Shown piece after piece: positions 25,340-33,088 of a stretch of 38,084 nucleotides of DNA. The notes under the pieces are model-generated. The model was not told where the DNA came from, did no database searches, and saw only the letters and a program-made list of their open reading frames with translations. The translations under genes were made by a program, and so were the position numbers. Where the stretch lies: the NCBI GenBank assembly GCA_937874195.1, contig CALNBM010000076.1, positions 1 through 38,084 on the forward strand, given 5' to 3'. This DNA comes from an uncultured Clostridia bacterium. Lineage in GTDB: Bacteria; Bacillota; Clostridia; Christensenellales; UBA1242. How positions within the stretch are numbered: the stretch's first letter is position 1; every line of letters begins with the position of its first letter.

Positions 25340-25921
25340 TCACTTTTTGTTTAGTGGAAGACGGGTGGATGGTTTATTGCGTGCATCAGTAGAGTTGTTT
25401 CCTTTTGATGGATTGTTACCTGGTTTTGGCAATGGATTACTGTGGTTTGTTTCAAAGTGGTTGGCTTGTGTTTTATTTTCAACTTTGTTGCACTTATGAC
25501 AAAAGTCGTCGTCTTCATGGTCATTAGTGAGTTTTGGTGGTAATACTTTGTTTTCATTGGGTAAAAATTCCTTACCAGCTTCCATGTTGCTTGTAAAATC
25601 AGTGCCGTTATTCATTGCGTTAATGTTTTGTTCGGATGAGAAGTCTTTTCCAGCTTCCGCTTGGTGCGCTTTCCCCTTAATTTTCAAATCGTTAGTTGTT
25701 CGTTGTTTATCTTTAAAATCAAACACAATTCGCCCGCGGTTTTTAGCCAAGTTATATAATACAACAAGGGCAGCTAGTCCTGTTGTAAAATATATCAGCC
25801 TTGAAAAAATACTGGATTGTGAGCCAAAAAATCCCGCTATGAAATCAAATTGCAAAAGCCCTATACAAAACCAATTCAATGCGCCTATCATTAGTACTAT
25901 AAATGAAATTAATGTTAACAT
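25340..25921 (-). CDS. DUF378-family membrane protein with long polar C-terminal tail
   Basis: The first ~60 of 193 residues match the DUF378 domain: a helix with IGALNWFCIGLLQFDFIAGF, then a second helix with LIYFTTGLAALVVLY. DUF378 proteins are usually only 60-90 residues, so the polar tail of about 125 residues is unusual. The tail is rich in Asn, Lys, Glu and Pro and contains DDDFCHKCNKV, a CxxC pair. I start it at 25921, where AAAAAAGGAGATAGAA precedes the ATG; an earlier in-frame ATG at 25960 would add 13 residues with no ribosome site. Function is unknown. Confidence 0.75.
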   Translation of the reverse strand: MLTLISFIVLMIGALNWFCIGLLQFDFIAGFFGSQSSIFSRLIYFTTGLAALVVLYNLAKNRGRIVFDFKDKQRTTNDLKIKGKAHQAEAGKDFSSEQNINAMNNGTDFTSNMEAGKEFLPNENKVLPPKLTNDHEDDDFCHKCNKVENKTQANHFETNHSNPLPKPGNNPSKGNNSTDARNKPSTRLPLNKK

Positions 25922-26037
25922 TTCTATCTCCTTTTTTAAGTAGTTTGTGACAGACTGCATGTTTTATGCAAAAAACAGAATAATTTTTTTATAGTAAACA
26001 AACTATAAACTATTATAAAAAAATATATAAGGGTGAT

Positions 26038-26745
26038 ATGAAAGAAGTATCAAATGTGTTATATCAATCATTAATTGCATTTTTAGTTTTATTTATTGTG
26101 TCGAAAATACTAGGCAAAAAACAGGTTGCTCAACTTGAATTTAGTGATTATGTTGTTGGAATTTCAATAGGTTCAATCGCTGCAGAAATGTCAACTATGA
26201 ATGACCGACCGTTCTATCATTTTATTATCGCAATGGTTGTTTTTGGTGGGTTAGACTTATCAATAACATTACTCGCGCGAAAAGCACATTTTTTAAAAAC
26301 AATCTTTAAAGGTAGACCTCTTATATTAATTTCAAACGGGGAAATTATTTATAAAAATTTAGTGAAAAGCAAATTAGATATTAAAGAATTAATTGCACTT
26401 TGTAGAGATAAAGGATACTTTAATTTAGAAGATATTGCATTTTGTATTTTCGAAAACAGCGGAAAAATTAGCATACTCCCATTGTCCAGTGCGCGCCCCA
26501 CAACAGCAGAAGACTTAAATATACCAAATGAAAAAGTGTCTTTGCCTACTGCGCTCGTTGTTGACGGAAAAGCAGTAAAGAAAGAATTAAAAAAATTGGG
26601 TAAAGATGAAGCATGGTTGTATAAAAAGTTAGAAATAAAAACAAAACAGCAATTAAAAGATATTATTATAGCCACATTTGATCAGGCAACGTGTAAAATA
26701 AATGTATATAAAAAAAATAATAATGCTAAGTTTTACTTGTGTTAA
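26038..26745 (+). CDS. YetF-family (DUF421) membrane protein
   Basis: This 235-residue protein has about three N-terminal transmembrane helices and the YetF/DUF421 features: SKILGKKQVAQLEFSDYVVG near residues 22-41, then SIAAEMS, and a C-terminal soluble domain with GRPLILISNGEI near 91-102 and LCRDKGYFNLEDIAF near 121-135. YetF proteins are common in spore formers and have been linked to spore germination and membrane functions; the role here is not known. GGGTG lies a few bases before the ATG. The gene is divergent from the DUF378 gene. Confidence 0.88.
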   Translation: MKEVSNVLYQSLIAFLVLFIVSKILGKKQVAQLEFSDYVVGISIGSIAAEMSTMNDRPFYHFIIAMVVFGGLDLSITLLARKAHFLKTIFKGRPLILISNGEIIYKNLVKSKLDIKELIALCRDKGYFNLEDIAFCIFENSGKISILPLSSARPTTAEDLNIPNEKVSLPTALVVDGKAVKKELKKLGKDEAWLYKKLEIKTKQQLKDIIIATFDQATCKINVYKKNNNAKFYLC

Positions 26746-26963
26746 TTTTTCTTTTTCCATATAATATAAGAGATTATTAAAGCCAATTTTTCTATTGTTG
26801 TTTTGAATTATTTTGAAATTTTTATAATGCAGTTATTTTAAACCTTGATAAATATCAATATAAAAATACAATAAAGAATGAAATGTATGAAACAAGATTA
26901 ATAGTTTAAACTATATGTAATAGTTTACTTTAATTTATATTAAAAAATAAAAAGGAGAAAGAT

Positions 26964-27977
26964 ATGAATAAAAACACTATTAAAGTTGGAATAAATGGTT
27001 TTGGGCGAATTGGACGATTACTTCTTCGGCTGTCTTTTAATTTTGAGGATATAGATGTTGTGGCTGTGAACGATCCGTTTATTGATGTTGCGTATGCTAA
27101 ATATTTATTTATGCACGACACTATTCATGGTAAGTTTAACGGCACATGTGATGTGGAAGGCGACTCGCTTATTGTTAATAATAAAAAAGTTGTGTTCACT
27201 GCTGTTATGAATCCAAATGAAATTAATTGGGCTATGTCGGGAGCGGAATATATTTGCGAAGCAACGGGTAAGTTTGTTGATGCAGAAAATGCGTCTAAAC
27301 ACCTAGTTGGAGGTGCTAAAAAAGTTATAATAACTGCACCGGGGAAAAATTGTCCTATGTTTGTTTATGGTGTAAACCATAAAGAATATAAAAACGATAT
27401 GACTATCGTTTCGAATGCTTCTTGCACAACGAACTGTCTTGCTCCGCTTGCAAAAGTTATTGATGATGCGTTTGGAATTGAAGAAGGGTTGATGACAACT
27501 GTTCATAGTGTTACCGCAACTCAACTAATTGTTGACGGACCAAGCAAAAAAGATTGGCGAGGTGGCAGAGCAGGTTGTGGAAATATTATTCCAAGTTCAA
27601 CTGGTGCCGCAAAAGCAGTTGGAGTAGTTATTCCAAAATTAAACGGTAAGTTAACAGGTATGAGTTTTAGAGTGCCAACATTAAATGTTTCAGTGGTAGA
27701 CTTAACTGTTAAATTAAAAACATCCACAAACTATAAAGAAATAGTTGCTGCTATAAGAAAAGCAAGCGAAGGCGAGATGAAAGGAGTGTTGGGTTGTATT
27801 GAAGAACCGCTAGTTTCTTCTGACTTTATTGGCGACCGCAGAGCATCAATATTTGATGTTGAAGCGGGCATTATGTTAAACGATAAATTTGTTAAATTAG
27901 TGGCTTGGTACGATAATGAAATGGGTTACAGCAATCAAGTGTTAAAATTTGTTTCTCACATGCACTCAGTCAGATAG
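26964..27977 (+). CDS. glyceraldehyde-3-phosphate dehydrogenase, type I
   Basis: This is the glycolytic NAD-dependent enzyme converting glyceraldehyde-3-phosphate and phosphate to 1,3-bisphosphoglycerate. The 337-residue length is standard. NAD-binding NGFGRIGR is at 11-18, the active-site SNASCTTNC has catalytic Cys154, and HSVTATQ carries the assisting His; WYDNEMGYSNQ near the C-terminus is typical. AAAGGAG is 6 nt before the ATG. The gene is alone; no pgk or tpi follows, unlike many glycolytic operons. Only one copy is visible, so gapA or gapB cannot be assigned. Confidence 0.96.
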   Translation: MNKNTIKVGINGFGRIGRLLLRLSFNFEDIDVVAVNDPFIDVAYAKYLFMHDTIHGKFNGTCDVEGDSLIVNNKKVVFTAVMNPNEINWAMSGAEYICEATGKFVDAENASKHLVGGAKKVIITAPGKNCPMFVYGVNHKEYKNDMTIVSNASCTTNCLAPLAKVIDDAFGIEEGLMTTVHSVTATQLIVDGPSKKDWRGGRAGCGNIIPSSTGAAKAVGVVIPKLNGKLTGMSFRVPTLNVSVVDLTVKLKTSTNYKEIVAAIRKASEGEMKGVLGCIEEPLVSSDFIGDRRASIFDVEAGIMLNDKFVKLVAWYDNEMGYSNQVLKFVSHMHSVR

Positions 27978-28073
27978 TATACGGGTTTTTTTAAAATAAG
28001 TTAAATGAAATAACCTCACATTTCCTCTCGTGTGTTAAGAAATGAGTGAACTTTTTAAAAATGAAAAACGCTT

Positions 28074-28105
28074 AAATACCTCTTAAATGAAAGAGGTATT
28101 TTTAT
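28074..28105 (+). terminator. rho-independent terminator after the GAPDH gene
   Basis: The stem AAATACCTCTT / AAGAGGTATTT with a 6-nt loop and T-rich tail lies about 100 bp after the GAPDH stop. It overlaps the 3' end of the decayed methyltransferase on the other strand. Confidence 0.8.
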
Positions 28106-28300
28106 TTATATATGGTGGATTGCAAACTATTATATCATATTTACCAACAATATTATTTAGCATATCAGTTTTTATTATTTCCACTTGTACGCCGTTATTA
28201 TCTGCGGTTTGCTTAGTGTGAGTTAGTGCGTACTCGTAATGTCTGCGCAGGTTACAAGTGCGTTTGCCTTTCAAAAAGAGGATGTTTTTATCAAAGAAGA
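28083..28300 (-). pseudogene. decayed prmC-like methyltransferase fragment
   Basis: In minus-strand reading the frame ending at 28083 contains ALTHTKQTADNNGVQVEII, then KYDIIVCNPPYI. This is the SAM-fold core and NPPY catalytic motif of N5-glutamine methyltransferases such as PrmC (HemK), which modify release factors. Just upstream, in the neighbouring frame, KANALVTCADITST supplies the expected preceding strand (usually VTAxDIS), so a one-base shift near 28220 breaks the gene. The N-terminal domain, the GTGSG loop and everything after NPPYI are missing. No promoter or ribosome site fits. The functional gene, if any, must be elsewhere in the genome. Confidence 0.65.
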
Positions 28301-28466
28301 AAGTAAACTAAAAAAGCTTTATTTGTGATGGTGTTAGTTTTATGTGATATATTATATTTTATTTTTTATTAAATTTCTCTTTTGCTTTGTATATTGGATT
28401 TTTTATTTTGTAATACAACCAACTAAGGTTATTTTTTTTCAATTAAAAAACTTTATTAATTTAAGT

Positions 28467-28495
28467 TTGTGGAAAGCATTATTCTGTGTTATAAT
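28467..28495 (+). promoter_or_regulatory. sigma-A-type promoter of secG-rnr
   Basis: TTGTGG (28467-28472), a 17-bp spacer and TATAAT (28490-28495) lie 30 bp upstream of the secG start codon, with a ribosome site between. Confidence 0.75.
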
Positions 28496-28524
28496 TTCTT
28501 ACATATAAATTCAGGAGATGCATT

Positions 28525-28830
28525 ATGTTTCGTTTTCTTGGTGTTCCACAATGGGTGAGTTTATCTTTCCCAACTATTCAAACAGTTTTGTTAATTATAA
28601 TTGGAATTAGTGCGCTGGGTATTATTCTTGCTATTTTAATTCAACCATCTAATCCAGAGGGAGGCAGCAGTGCTATCACTGGAATTAGTGATAGTTATTA
28701 TTTAAAAAATAAAGCGTCCACAAAAGAAGGCAGGTTAAAAAGAGTTATTATTTGGTGTGCAGTGTTAATTTTTGTGTGCACCATATTATATTTTATTTCA
28801 ATGTTAATTTATGGTGGCGGTGTTCTTTAA
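28525..28830 (+). CDS. secG: preprotein translocase subunit SecG
   Basis: SecG is a small accessory subunit of the SecYEG channel. The 101-residue protein has two transmembrane helices (about 18-39 and 75-95) joined by the polar loop with QPSNPEGGSSAITG, the place of the usual Gly/Ser-rich SecG loop. A longer N-terminal extension precedes the first helix. The position directly before rnr and smpB is the classical one in Gram-positive bacteria and supports the call. CAGGAGA precedes the ATG. The gene is probably cotranscribed with rnr, which begins 34 bp later. Confidence 0.85.
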   Translation: MFRFLGVPQWVSLSFPTIQTVLLIIIGISALGIILAILIQPSNPEGGSSAITGISDSYYLKNKASTKEGRLKRVIIWCAVLIFVCTILYFISMLIYGGGVL

Positions 28831-28864
28831 AACAATTTTCTATTCTTATCCATAAAAGGAATTT

Positions 28865-31066
28865 ATGAACGATTATAACAAATATTTAGATCAAATAGAA
28901 AGAAATAAACTACATTTGTTAGATTATGATTTTTTAATTACACAGTTGTGCGTGTTGAACAATAAGCCTTTTGTGGATATTAAAGAAATTGTTGACAAGC
29001 TTATTAGTTTAGGGAAGATAACGATTAAAGGCAGTGAAGCTTTAGTTGGAATGGACGATAGTGAATACTATGTAAAAAAAAAGTCCTCACGAAAAAAGCC
29101 CAATAAAAATTTAAATATTTCTTCTCATTATGACAAATTTCGAAACAGAAACAGTAATCGAAAAACAGTTGAAAGATATAAAGGTCAAATAGATAGAACT
29201 GCAAGCGGTTATGCTTTTTTGTTGCCTGATAATGATGCTATGGGCGACATTTTTATTTCTGAAAGAGAACTCCATGGTGCATTTAATAAAGATAGAGTTG
29301 TGGTGGAAACCATGCCAAGTTCGAAAAAAAGGGAAGGGCGAGTTGTTCAAGTTATTGAGCGGGGACAGCATCGCATTGTCGGTAAGCTTTACATAGTTAA
29401 AAATCATGCATTTGTTGCACCCGATGATGTGAAGTTTGGTGCGGATATTTCTGTGACTTCGTTAAAAGGTGCAAAAGACGGCGATAAAGTTGTAGTGGAA
29501 ATTGAAAAATATTTTTCTAACAACAAACGACCAGAAGGCGTTATCATTGAAGTGTTAGGTCCACCTGATAAAATAGAAGTGGAAGTGTTGAGTATTGTCC
29601 GGGCTTATGATTTATACGAAAAGTTTCCATCACATGTGCTGGAAATAGCGAAAAAATTTCCAGGCGAATTAAATATAAGTAACTATCCGAACAGAAAAGA
29701 TTTAACGAACGAAATTTGCTTTACTATTGACGGTGAAGATAGTCGTGATTTAGATGATGCTATTGGTTTAAAAATAAACAGTGCAGGAAATCGTGTGCTA
29801 AGCGTACATATTGCTGATGTTGGCGAGTATGTTCCAGTAAATAGTGTTATTGATAAAGAAGCGTTTATGCGTGGAACGAGTATTTATTTCCCGGGGCTAG
29901 TTTTGCCAATGCTACCACGCGAACTTAGTAATGGTATTTGCTCGCTAAATGAAAACCAAATAAGATTAGCTGTAACCATTGAAATTGAATGTGATAACAA
30001 CGGTAATGTGATAGATTATAAGTTTTTTGAAAGCATTATTTCTTCTAAAAAGCGTTTTACATACACCGTTGTGCAAAAAATATTTGAAGGTGATAAAACT
30101 GAAATCAACGAAAATAAAGAGTTTAGTGAAATCTTACTAAACATGCGTGATTTATCAAAACAGTTTTTTAAAATTAGAAACAATCTTGGTAATATTGAGT
30201 TTAATATTCCCGAAGTTTATATTCAACTTAACGAACTGGGTGGAATAGCTAGCCTTGAAAAAAGACCGTCAAATGATAGTCATAAACTAATTGAAGCATT
30301 TATGGTAATGGCCAACGAATGCATTGCAAAGTTTTTTGTTAAAAACAAACTACCATTTGTTTATCGTATTCACGAAAAACCCAGTCCGGAAAAAATGGCA
30401 AACTTTTTAACTTTTGTTAGAGGGTTAGGAGTAACAACAAAAGCAAACAATGAAAAAATATCACCAAAAGATTTGCAACTTATTTTAAAACAAGTGGAAG
30501 GTAAGGAAGCAGAATTTGCAGTTAGCAAAATTTGTTTACGAGCAATGCAAAAGGCAAAGTATAGCCCGTCATGTTTGGGGCACTTTGGGTTGGCATTAGA
30601 TGATTATTGCCATTTCACTTCTCCTATTAGGCGTTATCCTGATTTAACTATTCATAGAATTATTAAAGATTATTTGCATGGAAGGCTTAAGGGTAAAAAC
30701 TTAATTGAAACAAAGAGATTTGTGCTTGCGAGCGCATTAAATTCAAGTGAACGAGAAGTGCAAGGCGAAAAAGTTGAAAGAGATGTGGATGATTTATATC
30801 GTGCACATTATATGTTAGAAAATATCGGAAAAGTGTTTGAAGGAATAATTGGCGGAGTCACACAATATGGTTGCTATGTTCAACTTGATAACACCGTTGA
30901 AGGATTTGTGAAACTTGGCGATTTGCCACAGGATGAATATGAATATATTGAAGAAAAATTAATGCTTAAAGGCAAAATTCATAGCTTTCAAATAGGCAAA
31001 AAACTTAAAATTATGGTAGCCGCAGCCAATGTTACAACACGAAAAATTGATTTTGTGTTAGCGTAA
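28865..31066 (+). CDS. rnr: ribonuclease R
   Basis: RNase R is a processive 3'-to-5' exoribonuclease that degrades structured RNA and non-stop mRNA released by trans-translation. In this 733-residue protein an N-terminal winged-helix-like region precedes cold-shock domains (about 80-240). The RNB catalytic domain has IDGEDSRDLDDA at 288-299 with the metal-binding Asp residues, and a C-terminal S1 domain starts near 650 (GKVFEGIIGGVTQYGCYVQL). AAAGGA lies 5 nt before the ATG. The gene stands between secG and smpB; a terminator at 31084-31110 ends the secG-rnr transcript. Confidence 0.95.
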   Translation: MNDYNKYLDQIERNKLHLLDYDFLITQLCVLNNKPFVDIKEIVDKLISLGKITIKGSEALVGMDDSEYYVKKKSSRKKPNKNLNISSHYDKFRNRNSNRKTVERYKGQIDRTASGYAFLLPDNDAMGDIFISERELHGAFNKDRVVVETMPSSKKREGRVVQVIERGQHRIVGKLYIVKNHAFVAPDDVKFGADISVTSLKGAKDGDKVVVEIEKYFSNNKRPEGVIIEVLGPPDKIEVEVLSIVRAYDLYEKFPSHVLEIAKKFPGELNISNYPNRKDLTNEICFTIDGEDSRDLDDAIGLKINSAGNRVLSVHIADVGEYVPVNSVIDKEAFMRGTSIYFPGLVLPMLPRELSNGICSLNENQIRLAVTIEIECDNNGNVIDYKFFESIISSKKRFTYTVVQKIFEGDKTEINENKEFSEILLNMRDLSKQFFKIRNNLGNIEFNIPEVYIQLNELGGIASLEKRPSNDSHKLIEAFMVMANECIAKFFVKNKLPFVYRIHEKPSPEKMANFLTFVRGLGVTTKANNEKISPKDLQLILKQVEGKEAEFAVSKICLRAMQKAKYSPSCLGHFGLALDDYCHFTSPIRRYPDLTIHRIIKDYLHGRLKGKNLIETKRFVLASALNSSEREVQGEKVERDVDDLYRAHYMLENIGKVFEGIIGGVTQYGCYVQLDNTVEGFVKLGDLPQDEYEYIEEKLMLKGKIHSFQIGKKLKIMVAAANVTTRKIDFVLA

Positions 31067-31083
31067 AACTAAAAAATTGATAT

Positions 31084-31110
31084 AAAAAAGCAACGAAAGT
31101 TGCTTTTTTT
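31084..31110 (+). terminator. rho-independent terminator of secG-rnr
   Basis: The stem AAAAAAGCAAC / GTTGCTTTTTT with a GAAA loop and T run begins about 18 bp after the rnr stop. Confidence 0.9.
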
Positions 31111-31494
31111 ATATATGTGTTAGCGCAATTTAAAGAAATTTTATGTTTTACGCTTGTTTTCTTTTGTTACCCACGGAAAGTGATTATATATATAAATAGT
31201 TTTATTTAGTAAAAACTAAAAACATTTTATTAGTTTAATACATGTGGTATTATCGTTATTCTTAATTAAATTTAATGAATATAATAATTCAAATTTATAA
31301 GTAACTGCGCAACGAAGAAAAGATTTATAAAAATAGAAAATAACTTTTATAAAAAATATTATTATAGTTTAAAAAGTTTTAAAATAATTTTATAGTAAAT
31401 AATTTATAACTGCATTTCACATTAATCCACCTTTCGTCAAAATCTTACAATAAAGTATTGTAAAAAAATAAATTAATGATATAATAAAGCGATT
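31111..31494. other. AT-rich intergenic stretch upstream of smpB
   Basis: There is no gene or convincing structure apart from the smpB promoter at its end (31458-31485). Confidence 0.6.
31458..31485 (+). promoter_or_regulatory. putative smpB promoter, near-leaderless
   Basis: TTGTAA (31458-31463), a 16-bp spacer and TATAAT (31480-31485) sit so close to the ATG at 31495 that the transcript would begin only a few bases before it. No ribosome site is present in the gap. Confidence 0.55.
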
Positions 31495-31950
31495 ATGAAA
31501 GTTATATCAACCAATAAAAAGGCGCATTTTGATTATTTTATAGATTCCACTTTTGAAGCAGGTTTAGTGTTAAAGGGTGCGGAAGTAAAATCTGTGCGTG
31601 CGGGGAATGTTAATTTAAAAGATAGTTTCATATCCATTAAAAATGGGGAAATCTTTGCTAAAAACATTTTTATTAAGAAGTATGATATGTTGACAGATGG
31701 CGAGATTGATGAAAAACAGGATAGAAAATTGCTTTTAACCACGCAAGAAATAAAAAAACTCACTTCAAGGGTGAAAGAAAAAGGTTTTACATGTATTCCA
31801 ACAAAAATGTATTTAAAAAACAACAAGTATGTTAAGTTGGAAATTGCGCTAGCAAAAGGTAAACATACCTATGATAAAAAAGAATCCATAAAAGAAAAAG
31901 ACCTTAAACGCCAAATGCAACAAGAAATAAAAAATCATAAAATACGATAA
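31495..31950 (+). CDS. smpB: SsrA-binding protein SmpB
   Basis: SmpB binds tmRNA and delivers it to stalled ribosomes. The 151-residue length is standard. Family landmarks are STFEAGLVLKGAEVKSVRAG (near 18-37), then VNLKDSFISIKNGEIF, and a basic C-terminal tail that fills the mRNA channel. The tmRNA gene starts 20 bp after the stop. The ATG has no visible Shine-Dalgarno sequence and lies only about 10 bases after a good -10 box. Confidence 0.96.
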   Translation: MKVISTNKKAHFDYFIDSTFEAGLVLKGAEVKSVRAGNVNLKDSFISIKNGEIFAKNIFIKKYDMLTDGEIDEKQDRKLLLTTQEIKKLTSRVKEKGFTCIPTKMYLKNNKYVKLEIALAKGKHTYDKKESIKEKDLKRQMQQEIKNHKIR

Positions 31951-31970
31951 CTGTCATAATTTAATTATAT

Positions 31971-32332
31971 GGGGACGAAAAGGTTTCGACGATATGAGTT
32001 TAGGCTAGGTTTAGCATGTTGCAGGGCTGTACTGCATTAAAAACGGCAATTAAATTTAAATGCAGATAACAATTCTGAATTACTAGCAGTAGCGTAAAGC
32101 ACGCCAGTTAGTCGCTTATGTGAAATGTCGTCCATGCATTCATAGGGTGTCAAAAAAGTGGAATCGGGTTTTATAATTGTTTGCATTATATAACTTTAAA
32201 AAACGCAAAATAGTTTGTGGCAGATTTGATAATTGTTTTGCTATGAACAAAATTTTCACAATTTATCTAAACATGTAGAGAAATCTAGTACTTGCATAAC
32301 GGACGCGAGTTCAACTCTCGCCGTCTCCACCA
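31971..32332 (+). ncRNA. ssrA: transfer-messenger RNA (tmRNA)
   Basis: The 5' end GGGGACG pairs with the 3' end CGTCTCC ahead of ACCA, making the tRNA-like acceptor stem with one G-U pair. The GTTCAACTC T-loop is visible near 32310. The tag frame from GCA at 32062 to TAA at 32095-32097 encodes ADNNSELLAVA, which marks stalled proteins for proteolysis. The 362-nt length and the position after smpB are standard. CCA is encoded. CATAAT at 31955-31960 could be the -10 region, though cotranscription with smpB is possible. Confidence 0.96.
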
Positions 32333-32335
32333 AAC

Positions 32336-32367
32336 AAAAAAAAGCGTTTTAATTGGCGCTTTTTTTT
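32336..32367 (+). terminator. rho-independent terminator of ssrA
   Basis: AAAAAAAGCG / CGCTTTTTTT with a 10-nt loop, starting three bases after the tmRNA CCA end. Confidence 0.85.
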
Positions 32368-32553
32368 ACTTTCAGGCACTTGTTAGGCACAAATTAATTT
32401 TTCTGACAGTTGTTGTTCATCTTTCGGCATTATATAGTATAAAGCAACGCAGCCAGGATTTGTATGTGATAACTTAATGTGCGAAAAAACAAAACAACAT
32501 AAAATCTTTACAAAGCTAAAATCTTGTGTTAAACTAAATAAGATTAAAATTGT

Positions 32554-32628
32554 GGTCCCATGGTCAAGAGGTTAAGACGCTACCCTCTCAAGGTGGAATC
32601 ACGGGTTCAATTCCCGTTGGGACTACCA
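32554..32628 (+). tRNA. tRNA-Glu (anticodon CTC)
   Basis: The 7-bp acceptor GGTCCCA / TGGGACT has one G-U pair. The anticodon stem CTACC / GGTGG encloses loop CTCTCAA with anticodon CTC, which reads GAG. The T arm ACGGG-TTCAATT-CCCGT is regular, and CCA is encoded. A terminator follows at 32642-32675. Confidence 0.95.
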
Positions 32629-32641
32629 CTAAAAAACACAC

Positions 32642-32675
32642 GCACCAAGGTTTTTATCTTGATGCTTTTTTTTTG
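32642..32675 (+). terminator. rho-independent terminator after tRNA-Glu
   Basis: The stem GCACCAAG / CTTGATGC (one mismatch) is followed by nine T. Confidence 0.8.
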
Positions 32676-33088
32676 CAAAAGTTGTTAAAATTTAAAAAAA
32701 AGCAAAACTAAGTTTATGCTTAAAAAACAAACACTCTTCGAGTAATTATATAATTTTAAATTAAAAAAATCAAAATCAAATTATAAAGTTTTAAAATTAT
32801 TTTTTTTTCGTGTGTAACAGCCAGTGTCATCATGATTGCAGGTAGTTCAAACTGCTACACAAATCAATTTTTCTACTTATGAAAGTAATATTTGCTTTAT
32901 TGAGCTTAATAAATAATAAAATTCAAAATGAACGACATATAGTTCGTTTTTTTATAAAATTTACAATATCTATTGCAAAATATTATAAAAGTGGTAAAAT
33001 ATAAACAAGAATGTAATTCTATAATAGGTATAAACCCATTTAATAAAGAATTATATTAAAACTACTTTTCATCCACGAAGGAGAAAAC
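32676..33088. other. intergenic stretch with a possible small RNA
   Basis: Positions 32812-32860 form a stem (GTGTAaCAG / CTGcTACAC) around about 31 nt, in an otherwise very AT-rich stretch. A second hairpin at 32929-32956 (AACGA / TCGTT plus a T run) looks like a terminator. Together they could bound a small RNA of about 140 nt. The promoter of the coiled-coil gene follows at 32973-33000. Confidence 0.4.
32973..33000 (+). promoter_or_regulatory. putative promoter of the coiled-coil gene
   Basis: TTGCAA (32973-32978), a 16-bp spacer and TAAAAT (32995-33000) give a leader of about 80 nt before the ATG at 33089. Confidence 0.5.
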
